Of a stretch of DNA of 34,499 bases, positions 8,446 through 17,318 are shown one piece after another. Below the pieces are notes generated by a model. That model saw nothing but the letters and a program-made list of their open reading frames with translations. It had not been told where the DNA came from and did no database searches. The position numbers were made by a program, and so were the translations under genes. Each line of letters begins with the position of its first letter. Position 1 is the stretch's first letter. Source of the DNA: Qipengyuania sp. (GTDB taxonomy: Bacteria > Pseudomonadota > Alphaproteobacteria > Sphingomonadales > Sphingomonadaceae); NCBI GenBank assembly GCA_019745075.1, contig JAIETR010000015.1, positions 1-34,499 on the forward strand. The letters run 5' to 3'.

Positions 8446-9447
8446 ATGACCAAGCTCATCTACGTCGACGACACCCTGCCCGGCATAACGCGAAGGCGCT
8501 CGGGCAAAGGCTGGGCCTATTTCGACGCCAGGGGCCGCCGCATCGCCGATCCCGACGAGCGGATGCGGCTCAATGCGATCGCGCTGCCGCCGGCCTATCG
8601 CGAGGCCTGGTTCTGCCCGGCCGCCAACGGCCATATCCTGGCCACCGGCATCGACGATCGCGGCCGCAAGCAATACCGCTACCACCCCGACTTCCGCGCC
8701 GCGCGCGAAAGCGAGAAGTTCGACGGCTGCGTCTGCTTCGGCAATCTGCTCCCGCTGGTCAGGAAGCGGGTCGAGGAGGACCTGGCGGGCAGCTCGCTCA
8801 CCCGCGAGCGGATCGTGGCCAGCGTGGTGCGGCTGCTCGATCTCGGCGCGATCCGGGTCGGCAACGAGCAATATTCGCGGACGAACCGGAGCTATGGCGC
8901 GACCACGCTGCGCCAGCGCCATGCCGAGGTCACGGGCAAGACGCTCAGGCTGCGGTTCCGCGCCAAGTCCGGCAAGCAGCGCGAGCTGTCGCTGACCGAC
9001 GGCCATCTCGCCCGGCTCGTCCGCCGGATGCAGGATCTGCCCGGCCAGCACCTGTTCCAATATGTCGATAGCGACCAGGAATATCATCCGGTCACCTCGG
9101 GCGACGTCAACGACTATCTCGCCGAGACGATGGGCGAGCGCTTCACCGCCAAGAGTTTCCGTACCTGGCACGCGAGTGCGCTGGCCTTCGCCATTCTCGC
9201 GCATGCCGAAGGGCAGGTAGGCATCCAGGCGCTGACCGACGAGGTGGCGGAGCATCTCGGCAATACCGCGGCGGTGACGCGCAAGAGCTACATCCACCCG
9301 GCGCTGTTCGAGCTGGCGGAGCGCCAGGCCAAGTGGCGCGAGGGGTTGAGGCTGCCGCGCGCGACGCAATGGCTAAGCCGCGAGGAGCGCGGGTTGATCG
9401 AGTTGCTCGAAAGCCGCCCGGCTAGGCACGGCCGCCGGGTGGCGTGA
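8446..9447 (+). CDS. DNA topoisomerase IB (poxvirus-like)
   Basis: A 333-residue enzyme that relaxes supercoils by nicking one strand through a 3'-phosphotyrosine. Counting from MTKLIYVDD, the catalytic set is visible: Arg137 (IRVGNEQYSRTN), Lys174 (FRAKSGK), Arg239 (KSFRTWHAS) and the nucleophile Tyr282 (RKSYIHPAL), spaced as in the vaccinia enzyme (130/167/223/274). The N-terminal domain has the typical PGITRRRSGKGWAYFD. The frame is open to 8317, which would add 43 residues of non-conserved sequence. I prefer the internal ATG at 8446 because homology begins there, although no good Shine-Dalgarno is seen. It is the short bacterial type IB enzyme. Confidence 0.93.
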   Translation: MTKLIYVDDTLPGITRRRSGKGWAYFDARGRRIADPDERMRLNAIALPPAYREAWFCPAANGHILATGIDDRGRKQYRYHPDFRAARESEKFDGCVCFGNLLPLVRKRVEEDLAGSSLTRERIVASVVRLLDLGAIRVGNEQYSRTNRSYGATTLRQRHAEVTGKTLRLRFRAKSGKQRELSLTDGHLARLVRRMQDLPGQHLFQYVDSDQEYHPVTSGDVNDYLAETMGERFTAKSFRTWHASALAFAILAHAEGQVGIQALTDEVAEHLGNTAAVTRKSYIHPALFELAERQAKWREGLRLPRATQWLSREERGLIELLESRPARHGRRVA

Positions 9448-9452
9448 CTGAC

Positions 9453-9493
9453 GGATAATCGGGGTTGCAGCGATTATCCTTTGGAGATAATCG
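9453..9493. promoter_or_regulatory. triple GATAATCG inverted-repeat operator candidate upstream of nadE
   Basis: GGATAATCG (9453-9461) is repeated in reverse as CGATTATCC (9471-9479, 9-base spacer) and again forward as GATAATCG (9486-9493, 7-base spacer). Two overlapping dyads therefore share the middle arm. The last copy ends 6 bases before the ATG at 9500, and the GGAG (9483-9486) that could serve as Shine-Dalgarno touches it. The first dyad followed by TTT could also act as a weak terminator for the topoisomerase gene. The low GC content and the third copy favour protein binding. Confidence 0.6.
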
Positions 9494-9499
9494 CGCTTT

Positions 9500-11803
9500 A
9501 TGCACCGCGCGGGACAAATGCTGAGGAGCTGGCGATTGCGCCACGAACCGCCGCTGTCGGTCGAACAGTTCGCCGAGCGCTTCGGTTTCAAGACGCAGAC
9601 CGTGTTCGGCTGGGAGAGCAAGGGCCGGATCGCGCGCGCGGCGGCGCAGCGGCGGCTTGCCGAGGCCGGGATCGCGCAGCCCGCCGACTGGATCGCCTCG
9701 GCGGCTCCCGAGGCGGCCGCGCATCCCGCCGACAGCGCGGCCCATGCCTTCTACGACATGCACGGCCACGGTTTCGTGCGCCTCGCCACCAGCACGCCCC
9801 GGGTGCGAACCGCCGATGTCGCCTACAATGCCGCGGGCATCCTCGCCGAGGCGCGCCGCGCGCATGAGCGCAATGTCGATCTAGTGCTCTATCCCGAGCT
9901 AAGCCTGTCCTCCTACGCCATCGACGATTTGCATCTTCAGGGGGCGGTGCTCGATGCGGTCGAGCGCGAAGTCGCGCGCATCGTCGCCGCCTCGGCGGAG
10001 CTGACACCGGTCCTCGTGATCGGAGCGCCGCTGCGCCACAACGGGCGGCTCTACAATTGCGCGCTGGCGATCGGGCAGGGGCGGCTGCTGGGCGTGGTGC
10101 CCAAGAGCTATCTGCCCAATTACCGCGAGTTCTACGAGAAGCGCTGGTTCGCGCGCGGCGGCGCCTGCCGGGGGCTGACGATCGCGGTCGGCGGGTTGAG
10201 CGCGCCCTTCGGGACCGATCTGATCTTCGCCGCCGATAACCTGCCCGGCTACGTCTTCGGGATCGAAATCTGCGAGGATTTCTGGGCGCCCATCCCCCCG
10301 GGCACTTATGCCGCGCTCGCCGGGGCGACGATCCTGTTGAACCTTTCCGCCTCGCCGGTCACGATCGGGAGGGCGGACGACCGGGCGCTGCATTGCCGCT
10401 CGATGTCGTCGCGATCCGTATGCGCCTACGCCTATTCGGCCAGCGGTTATGGCGAGAGCACGACCGATCTCGCCTGGGACGGGCACGGGCTGGTCTACGA
10501 GCTGGGCGAGCTCATGGCCGAAAGCGCCCGCTTCGACCGTGCGGCCGAACTGTGCGTGGTGGATATCAACACCCGCCGCATCCTGAACGAGCGCCTCCGG
10601 ATGGGCACCTTCAACGACGGGGCGGAGGACGCGGCCAATGAACGGGGGCGGCCGGAAGACCGCTTTCGCCGCATCGCCTTCACCCATCGCCATCGCCCGG
10701 GCGATATCGGCCTGGTGCGCCCGATCCGCCGCTTCCCCTTCGTGCCCAACCGTCCCGACAAGCTCGACAGCGATTGCTACGAGGCGTTCAACATCCAGGT
10801 CGACGCGCTGATGCGCCGGCTCGAATCGACCGGGGCCAAATGCCTCGTGCTCGGTGTCTCGGGCGGGCTCGACAGCACCCATGCGCTGATCGTGGCGGCC
10901 AAGGCGATGGACCGGCTCGGGCGCCCTCGCGGCGACATCCGCGGCTATACCATGCCCGGCTTCGCGACCTCGCGGGGCACCAGATCGAACGCCTGGCGGC
11001 TGATGAAGGCGTTCGCAGTCAGGGCCGAGGAAATCGACATCCGCCCCGCCGCCGAGCGCATGCTCGCCGACATCGGCCACTCCTACGCCGAGGGGAAGCC
11101 GGCCTATGACACCACCTTCGAGAACGTGCAGGCGGGACTGAGGACCGATTATCTGTTCCGCCTCGCCGGCCACCACGGCGGCTTCGTGCTCGGCACCGGC
11201 GACTTGAGCGAGCTGGCGCTGGGCTGGTGCACCTATGGCGTGGGCGATCAGATGAGCCACTACGGCGTCAATGCGGGTGTGCCCAAGACGCTGATCCAGT
11301 ATCTGATCCGCTGGACCGTTCGCACCGATCAGTTCGACCCGGAGATCGACGCGGTGCTCCAGGACATCGTCGGCACCGAGATCAGCCCGGAACTGGTGCC
11401 CGCGGGCAAGGACGGTGCGATCCAGTCCACCGAGGCCATCATCGGACCTTACGAGCTCAACGACTTCTTCCTCCACCACACCATCCGCTGGGGGCAGAAC
11501 CCGAGCCACGTCGCTTTTCTCGCCTGGCATGCCTGGAAGGACGCGGCGGCGGGCGCCTGGCCGGCGGGCTTCCCGGACGCCGCGAAGCAGCAATACGATC
11601 TCGCCACGATCGCCCGATGGCTCGAGAACTTCCTCCGCCGCTTCTTCGGCTTCAGCCAGTTCAAGCGCAGCGCGCTTCCCAACGGACCCAAGGTCAGCCC
11701 CGGCGGCGCACTCAGTCCCCGCGGCGACTGGCGCGCGCCGAGCGATGCGGTCGCGGACGTGTGGCTGGCGGAGCTGGCCGCGAAGCTGCCGCCGCTCGAT
11801 TGA
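9500..11803 (+). CDS. nadE: glutamine-dependent NAD(+) synthetase with N-terminal helix-turn-helix
   Basis: A 767-residue enzyme that amidates nicotinate adenine dinucleotide to NAD+, using ammonia from glutamine. The nitrilase-type glutaminase domain (about 82-370) shows the triad Glu133 (YPELSLSSY), Lys202 (VPKSYLPNY) and Cys258 (GIEICEDFW). The synthetase domain (about 420-767) has the PP-loop SGGLDSTHA (454-462) and the family C-terminus SALPNGPKVSPGGALSPRGD. The mycobacterial enzyme begins at the equivalent of HAFYDMHGHGFVR (residue 82). Residues 8-66 are extra and read as a Cro/C1-type HTH, with SVEQFAERFGF, then KTQTVFGWES, then RRLAEAGIAQPADWI. There is no stop or frame change between the parts. 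An internal start at Met87 (9758) would drop the HTH but also the conserved FYD. Confidence 0.95.
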   Translation: MHRAGQMLRSWRLRHEPPLSVEQFAERFGFKTQTVFGWESKGRIARAAAQRRLAEAGIAQPADWIASAAPEAAAHPADSAAHAFYDMHGHGFVRLATSTPRVRTADVAYNAAGILAEARRAHERNVDLVLYPELSLSSYAIDDLHLQGAVLDAVEREVARIVAASAELTPVLVIGAPLRHNGRLYNCALAIGQGRLLGVVPKSYLPNYREFYEKRWFARGGACRGLTIAVGGLSAPFGTDLIFAADNLPGYVFGIEICEDFWAPIPPGTYAALAGATILLNLSASPVTIGRADDRALHCRSMSSRSVCAYAYSASGYGESTTDLAWDGHGLVYELGELMAESARFDRAAELCVVDINTRRILNERLRMGTFNDGAEDAANERGRPEDRFRRIAFTHRHRPGDIGLVRPIRRFPFVPNRPDKLDSDCYEAFNIQVDALMRRLESTGAKCLVLGVSGGLDSTHALIVAAKAMDRLGRPRGDIRGYTMPGFATSRGTRSNAWRLMKAFAVRAEEIDIRPAAERMLADIGHSYAEGKPAYDTTFENVQAGLRTDYLFRLAGHHGGFVLGTGDLSELALGWCTYGVGDQMSHYGVNAGVPKTLIQYLIRWTVRTDQFDPEIDAVLQDIVGTEISPELVPAGKDGAIQSTEAIIGPYELNDFFLHHTIRWGQNPSHVAFLAWHAWKDAAAGAWPAGFPDAAKQQYDLATIARWLENFLRRFFGFSQFKRSALPNGPKVSPGGALSPRGDWRAPSDAVADVWLAELAAKLPPLD

Positions 11804-11810
11804 CCGGGCG

Positions 11811-12698
11811 ATGGGGACCGGCAGCATTGCCCTGATGGTGCTGGTCAACCTGGCCTGGGCGCTCAACACCGTCGTCAGCAAGCTCGCGGTCGGCCCGCTG
11901 GGCGCGCCGCCACTGTTCTATGCCGGCGCACGCGGGTGGATCGTGGCTGTGGTCCTGCTGCCGCTGCTGCGGCCGTTGCCACAGCGGCTCGGCGCGGTTC
12001 TGCTGACCGGCCTCGCCATCAGTGGAGGCTCCTTCGCGCTGCTCTACATGGGGCTTATCACCGCCACGCCCTCGGCCGCGAGCATCGTCGCCTTGTCCGG
12101 TGCACCGCTGACGGTGCTGTTCGCGATCCTGCTCCTGGGCGAGCGCGTCGGCTGGCGGCGTTCGCTGGGAATCGGGCTCACCTTCGGGGGCGTGGTGCTG
12201 GCGATGACCGGGCCGGGCCGGCTCGAGATGGACGAAGGGTTGTGGCTGGTCTTCGCCTCGGCGCTTGTCGGGGCGCTCGGCTCGGTGTTCGTGAAGCGGC
12301 TCGAGGTCGATTCCTTCCGGCTCCAGGCCTGGGCCTCGGTCGCCTCGGTCGCGGTCCTGATGCCGCTGTCGCTGGCGGCGGAGCCGAACCCGCTCCCGGC
12401 GGTGACGGCTGCGCCCCGGGCGCTCGCTGGCTGCCTGCTGTTCGCGGCGGTGGTGGTGTCGATCGGGGCGCACGGCACCTATTACCGGCTGCTGCAGCGC
12501 CACGATGCCAATGCGATCGTTCCGCTCACGCTGCTCAATCCGCTGTTCACCGTGGCGCTTGGAGCGTGGCTCACCGACGATCCGGTCGGACCGCGCCTGC
12601 TAGCCGGCGGCGCGGTCGCCCTGGCCGGCGTGGCGATCATCCTGCTGCGGCCGAGCGGGACAATCCCCAAGCCCGCGCTGACAACTTCGAAGGACTAG
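11811..12698 (+). CDS. EamA/DMT-family transporter
   Basis: A 295-residue inner-membrane protein with about ten hydrophobic segments in two EamA repeats (first half to about residue 135, second from about 145 on). This is typical of drug/metabolite exporters of the RhaT/YdcZ type. Characteristic pieces include NTVVSKLAVGPLGAPPLFYAG near the start and NAIVPLTLLNPLFTVALGAW in the last third. It begins 7 bases after the nadE stop, so it is probably co-transcribed. The upstream in-frame extension lies within nadE and is a shadow. It converges on ilvE and their ends overlap by three bases. The substrate is unknown. Confidence 0.9.
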   Translation: MGTGSIALMVLVNLAWALNTVVSKLAVGPLGAPPLFYAGARGWIVAVVLLPLLRPLPQRLGAVLLTGLAISGGSFALLYMGLITATPSAASIVALSGAPLTVLFAILLLGERVGWRRSLGIGLTFGGVVLAMTGPGRLEMDEGLWLVFASALVGALGSVFVKRLEVDSFRLQAWASVASVAVLMPLSLAAEPNPLPAVTAAPRALAGCLLFAAVVVSIGAHGTYYRLLQRHDANAIVPLTLLNPLFTVALGAWLTDDPVGPRLLAGGAVALAGVAIILLRPSGTIPKPALTTSKD

Positions 12699-13804
12699 AC
12701 GCGCATCACCCAGCCGTTCGGGTCGGGCCGGCGGCCGGTCTGGATGCCGGTCAGCATGTCGCGCATCTTCCGCGTGAGCTGGCCGGTGCCGCCGCCGCCG
12801 ATGGTGAACTCGCCGTCGGTATCGAGCACGGCGCCGACCGGGGTGACCACCGCCGCGGTGCCGCAGGCCATCGTCTCGACCAGCCGGCCGCTCGCGGCGT
12901 CGGCGCGCCACTGGTCGATGCTGTAAGGCTCCTCCCGCACGTTCAGCCCCTCATCGCGCAGCAGCATCTTCAGACTATCGCGGGTGATGCCCGCCAGGAT
13001 CGTGCCGGTGAGCGGCGGGGTGACGACGCTGCCGTCGTCGAAGACGAAGAACAGGTTCATGCCGCCCAGTTCCTCGACCCACTTGCGTTCGACCGCATCG
13101 AGGAACACCACCTGGTCGCAGCCCCTGGCGATGCCTTCGGCCTGGGGGACGAGGCTGGCGGCGTAGTTGCCGCCGGTCTTGGCCGCGCCGGTGCCGCCGG
13201 GCGCGGCGCGGACATAGTCGCGGCTGACCCAGATTTTCACCGCGCCGTGCCCGGACTTGAAGTAGGCGCCGGCGGGCGAGGCGATGACTAGGAACTTGTA
13301 CTGCCGCGCGGGGCGCACGCCCAGGAAAGCCTCGCTCGCGAACATGAAGGGGCGCAGGTAGAGCGAGGCGCCTTCGCCGTCCGGCACCCAGTCCTTGTCG
13401 ACCGCGAGGAGCTGGCGCAGGCTTTCGATGAAGACCTCTTCCGGCAGATCGGGCATCGCCATGCGCCGGGCGCTTTGGTTGAAGCGGCGCGCGTTCTCCT
13501 CCGGCCTGAACAGCGCCAAGCTGCCGTCGGGATGGCGATAAGCCTTCATCCCCTCGAAGATTTCCTGCGCATAGTGCAGCACGCTCGCCGCCGGATCGAG
13601 GGCGATCGGCTGACGCGGGATGACCTGCGCCCGATGCCAGCCGCCGCGGTCCGCGTCGTAGTCGATCACCACCATGTGATCGGTGAACACCGTTCCGAAA
13701 CGGGGATCGGCGATCGCCTCGGCGCGCATGTCGCCCGGCACGGGGGCGGGGTGGGGCGTGCGGGTGAACTCGATCGTGGCGAGATTAGCGGACAGGTCGG
13801 CCAT
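12695..13804 (-). CDS. ilvE: branched-chain amino-acid aminotransferase
   Basis: A 369-residue PLP enzyme of fold type IV that makes or degrades leucine, isoleucine and valine by transamination with 2-oxoglutarate. The PLP lysine is Lys209 in GTGAAKTGGNYAAS. Other family marks are HYAQEIFEGMKAYR (about 77-90), EELGGMNLFFV, and the C-terminal ACGTAAVVTPVG. Length is normal for the longer (eukaryote-like) IlvE group. The frame extends 32 codons upstream of the chosen ATG, but those overlap a hairpin and have no homology-like character. The 200 bases upstream hold a leader ORF and hairpins. Its stop shares CTAG with that of the EamA gene. Confidence 0.96.
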   Translation of the reverse strand: MADLSANLATIEFTRTPHPAPVPGDMRAEAIADPRFGTVFTDHMVVIDYDADRGGWHRAQVIPRQPIALDPAASVLHYAQEIFEGMKAYRHPDGSLALFRPEENARRFNQSARRMAMPDLPEEVFIESLRQLLAVDKDWVPDGEGASLYLRPFMFASEAFLGVRPARQYKFLVIASPAGAYFKSGHGAVKIWVSRDYVRAAPGGTGAAKTGGNYAASLVPQAEGIARGCDQVVFLDAVERKWVEELGGMNLFFVFDDGSVVTPPLTGTILAGITRDSLKMLLRDEGLNVREEPYSIDQWRADAASGRLVETMACGTAAVVTPVGAVLDTDGEFTIGGGGTGQLTRKMRDMLTGIQTGRRPDPNGWVMRV

Positions 13805-13861
13805 GCGCGGCCCGATATGCCGTTGGGAGCCGAGGGGCAAGGGACCGCCCCCGCAAATGAG

Positions 13862-13895
13862 AAGGGCAGCTCCGGCCGAAGCCCGAACTGCCCTT
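13862..13895. promoter_or_regulatory. stem-loop in ilvE leader
   Basis: AAGGGCAG (13862-13869) pairs with CTGCCCTT (13888-13895), and the inner bases extend the stem with minor mismatches. On the minus strand it lies between the leader ORF and ilvE. The bases after it (CTCATTTGC) are not a proper U-run, so it may be an attenuator-like hairpin or merely a stabilising stem. Confidence 0.5.
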
Positions 13896-13927
13896 CGCAT
13901 GGTCAGCGGCGGGAAGTGCCGCTCACG

Positions 13928-13965
13928 AAGCCTCTATCGGCGGTAAATTGTGCTTACCGATAGTG
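13928..13965. promoter_or_regulatory. hairpin overlapping the leader-ORF stop codon
   Basis: On the minus strand TATCGGTAA and TTTACCGCCGATA can pair with a three-base bulge around GCACAA. The TAA in the left arm is the stop codon of the leader ORF, so translating ribosomes would open this stem. This is the geometry expected for translation-dependent leader control. Confidence 0.4.
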
Positions 13966-14010
13966 CTCCGCGCGGAAACTTGCCGACCTCTCTGCTGAAC
14001 CATGAGACAT
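13954..14010 (-). CDS. 18-residue leader ORF with perfect anti-SD complement
   Basis: ATG at 14010 encodes MSHGSAERSASFRAEHYR and a TAA stop. It is preceded by AAAGGAGGTGATCC, complementary over 14 bases to the 3' end of 16S rRNA, with ideal spacing (7 bases from GGAGG to ATG). Such a ribosome site is far stronger than any other in the window and makes translation likely. The peptide has no Ile, Leu or Val, so it is not a classic branched-chain attenuation peptide. The four Arg codons (AGG, CGC, CGC-type) are the most notable residues. I do not recognise it. Confidence 0.5.
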   Translation of the reverse strand: MSHGSAERSASFRAEHYR

Positions 14011-14205
14011 CGGATCACCTCCTTTCGCGCTTGTGAGCCAGAGCGGTGTTTCATCGCCGCCCAAGACCGCGTTCGCCGCTGATCTTGAGTGCGAATGTGA
14101 GTTCGCCGCAGCGCAAAAACAAGCCTTGTAAAAAAGTTTTCCCGCGTCAGAATCGTCCGCCGTGGCCCGGCGGATTGCGGGGCCTTTTTCGTTCGATCGT
14201 CGGCG

Positions 14206-14751
14206 TCAGCGACAGTCCTCGATAGCCCGCGAAACCTCTGCCCAGCTCGGCAGAAAGAGCGTGGGGGTTCCCGGCACCTCGACCGCGAATCGCCCCTTGC
14301 TGAGCGCCATCGCGTCGAGCAGCCGATCGCTTGCCGCGAGGCGCGCTTCCACGGCCGGAAGCGCGGACGCCGTCGCCGCGGCGGGGAGCGTGCGCGTCTG
14401 CGATTCGGTGCGGATGGTCATGCGCGCGGCGCCGCTTGGCTGCCCGGCGCGCGACAGCATGATCGATCTCGACGCCGTGTCGCAGCGCATCGTGAAGCGC
14501 GCCTCGCTTCTCGCCTCCCCGAACTGCGCCACGCCGCCAGCGAAGGCGCCGGTATAGAACCAGTCGCCCGGAGTTTGCGGGGCATCCATCCAGCTGACGG
14601 ACACCGGCGCCTGGCTGGGCGCCGGCACGGGCGCGGGCGCCGGGGCGGGCATGGTCTGCACCGGCGCGGTGGAGCGGGGCTGCGGGACGCAGGCGGCCAG
14701 CGCGAGAGCGAGCGTCAGCGACGCGGCGACGGGCAATCGGAACGGTTTCAT
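14206..14751 (-). CDS. small lipoprotein, unknown function
   Basis: A 181-residue protein with a lipoprotein signal: MKPFRLPVAASLTLALALAAC, lipobox LAAC with Cys21 as the acylated residue. A Pro/Ala-rich stretch follows (PAPAPAPVPAPSQAP, about 36-50) that would span from the membrane. A globular domain then contains DWFYTGAFAGGVAQFGEA and ends in SWAEVSRAIEDCR. It is probably anchored to the outer or inner membrane facing the periplasm. I do not recognise a named family. It is divergent from the TlyA-type methyltransferase gene with only 34 bases between the starts. Confidence 0.82.
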   Translation of the reverse strand: MKPFRLPVAASLTLALALAACVPQPRSTAPVQTMPAPAPAPVPAPSQAPVSVSWMDAPQTPGDWFYTGAFAGGVAQFGEARSEARFTMRCDTASRSIMLSRAGQPSGAARMTIRTESQTRTLPAAATASALPAVEARLAASDRLLDAMALSKGRFAVEVPGTPTLFLPSWAEVSRAIEDCR

Positions 14752-14785
14752 GGGGGCACAATGGCCGCTAGAGCGCCCAGTTCCA

Positions 14786-15523
<738 letters not shown>

Positions 15524-15547
15524 ACGCGACGTCGCGCTTTTTTGTTG

Positions 15548-15692
15548 CGCGCAGAGAGCGCGGAGGACCGCGGAGGCGCAGAGAGGTAGTGACCGCAGCG
15601 AAGCTGCCATGTCATCTCGACCGGGGGCAGATAGCCTGCGGCGTGCGCCGACCTTCTTCGCGTCTTCTGCGGTCCTCCGCGCTCTCTGCGCG
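15548..15692. repeat. 24-base inverted repeat with 97-base centre
   Basis: The sequence at 15548-15571 (starts CGCGCAGAGAGCGCGGAG) recurs in perfect reverse complement at 15669-15692. The arms enclose a 97-base non-coding centre. Sequences rich in CGCAGAG are frequent intergenic repeats in sphingomonads. The element fills most of the tlyA-pccB gap. Confidence 0.85.
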
Positions 15693-15775
15693 AAACCGAT
15701 AAGCCACCCAACCCGCCTTTCTTGACGCCCATCGCAACCCGCGCCTAACCCCGCGCAAGACTTTAGGGAGAGAGC

Positions 15776-17308
15776 ATGTCCGCCAATATCGCCGAGCTCG
15801 AACGCCGCCGCGCCGCGGCGCGGATGGGCGGGGGGCAGAAGCGCATCGACGCGCAGCACGCCAAGGGCAAGCTGACCGCGCGCGAACGGCTCGAGGTGCT
15901 GCTCGACGAAGACAGCTTCGAGGAACTCGACACCTATGTCGAGCACGACTGCATCGACTTCGGCATGGAGGAGCAGAAGATCCCCGGCGATGGGGTCGTC
16001 ACCGGTTCCGGCGCCATCAACGGCCGGTTGGTGTTCGTGTTCAGCCAGGATTTCACCGTCTTCGGCGGCTCGCTGTCGAAGCGCCACGCGGAGAAGATCT
16101 GCAAGGTGATGGACATGGCGCTCAAGGTCGGCGCGCCGGTCATCGGCCTCAACGACAGCGGCGGCGCGCGCATCCAGGAGGGGGTGGCGAGCCTCGGCGG
16201 CTATGCCGAGGTGTTCCAGCGCAATGTGCTGGCGAGCGGCGTGGTGCCGCAGATCAGCCTGATCATGGGGCCGTGTGCGGGCGGGGCGGTCTATTCGCCG
16301 GCGATGACCGACTTCATCTTCATGGTGAAGGACAGTTCATACATGTTCGTGACTGGTCCGGAGGTGGTCAGGACCGTCACCAATGAGGTGGTCACGCAGG
16401 AGGAGCTGGGCGGGGCGATCACGCACACCACCAAGACCAGCGTCGCCGATCTCGCTTTCGAGAACGACATCGAGGCGCTGCTGGCGACGCGCGATTTTTT
16501 CGACTTCCTGCCGCTCTCTAACCGCGAGGAGGCGCCCGAGCGCCCCACCAGCGATGCCTGGGACCGGCTCGAGGACAGCCTCGACACCCTGATCCCCGCC
16601 AGCGCCAACCAGCCCTACGACATGCACGAGGCGATCGCCAAGGTGCTCGACGAGGGCGACTTCTTCGAAATCCAGCCCAAGCACGCGGGCAATATCCTGT
16701 GCGGTTTCGGCCGGGTGGAGGGGCGCACGGTGGGCGTGGTCGCCAATCAACCCCTGGTGTTGGCGGGCGTTCTCGACATCAATTCGAGCAAGAAGGCCGC
16801 GCGCTTCGTGCGCTTCTGCGACGCCTTCGAGATTCCGATCCTGACCTTCGTCGATGTCCCCGGCTTCCTTCCGGGCACCGCGCAGGAGCTTGGTGGGATC
16901 ATCAAGCACGGCGCCAAGCTGCTCTTCGCCTATGCCGAGGCGACCGTGCCCAAGATCACCGTGATCACCCGCAAGGCCTATGGCGGCGCCTACGACGTGA
17001 TGGCGAGCAAGCATTTGCGCGGCGACCTCAACTACGCCTGGCCCACCGCCGAGATCGCCGTGATGGGCGCGAAAGGCGCGGTCGAGATCATCTTCCGACA
17101 GGATCGCAACGATCCCGACAAGATCGCTGAAAAGACGAAGGAATACGAAGACCGCTTCGCCAACCCGTTCGTGGCGGCGAGCCGAGGCTATATCGACGAG
17201 GTGATCTATCCGCACTCGACAAGGCGGCGGATTGCGCTGGGCCTGCGCAAGCTACGCGGGAAGGTTCTCGAGAACCCGTGGAAGAAGCATGATAATATAC
17301 CGCTGTGA
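15776..17308 (+). CDS. pccB: propionyl-CoA carboxylase beta (carboxyltransferase) subunit
   Basis: A 510-residue carboxyltransferase that moves CO2 from carboxybiotin to propionyl-CoA, giving (S)-methylmalonyl-CoA. Both crotonase-like halves are intact: N-terminal oxyanion [19 protein letters not shown] (about 129-147) and [13 protein letters not shown]-terminal [25 protein letters not shown] and [13 protein letters not shown]. Asp407 in the last motif corresponds to the residue (Asp422 in Streptomyces PccB) that favours propionyl-CoA over acetyl-CoA. This supports pccB rather than accD. It has a GGGAGAGAGC ribosome site. It heads the propionate cluster, with its partner pccA about 7 kb downstream. 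Confidence 0.96.
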   Translation: MSANIAELERRRAAARMGGGQKRIDAQHAKGKLTARERLEVLLDEDSFEELDTYVEHDCIDFGMEEQKIPGDGVVTGSGAINGRLVFVFSQDFTVFGGSLSKRHAEKICKVMDMALKVGAPVIGLNDSGGARIQEGVASLGGYAEVFQRNVLASGVVPQISLIMGPCAGGAVYSPAMTDFIFMVKDSSYMFVTGPEVVRTVTNEVVTQEELGGAITHTTKTSVADLAFENDIEALLATRDFFDFLPLSNREEAPERPTSDAWDRLEDSLDTLIPASANQPYDMHEAIAKVLDEGDFFEIQPKHAGNILCGFGRVEGRTVGVVANQPLVLAGVLDINSSKKAARFVRFCDAFEIPILTFVDVPGFLPGTAQELGGIIKHGAKLLFAYAEATVPKITVITRKAYGGAYDVMASKHLRGDLNYAWPTAEIAVMGAKGAVEIIFRQDRNDPDKIAEKTKEYEDRFANPFVAASRGYIDEVIYPHSTRRRIALGLRKLRGKVLENPWKKHDNIPL

Positions 17309-17318
17309 GGTTTCGTGA

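Noticed and set aside
9899..11881. 660-codon ORF antisense to nadE, and a similar 705-codon ORF antisense to pccA (24188-26305)
   Set aside because: Same GC-shadow effect; no recognisable protein features.
13954..14010. Classic branched-chain attenuation peptide for ilvE
   Set aside because: The encoded peptide contains no Ile, Val or Leu codon, and the downstream stem has no clear U-run.
14012..14025. GGATCACCTCCTTT on the plus strand, identical to the 3' end of 16S rRNA
   Set aside because: Only about 14 bases match and no rRNA sequence lies before it. On the minus strand it is the Shine-Dalgarno of the leader ORF.
14164..14189. Plus-strand terminator-like GGCCC...GGGCC followed by TTTTT
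   Set aside because: The stem is only five bases and there is no plus-strand gene upstream for it to end. It lies just past the stop of a minus-strand gene in the wrong orientation.
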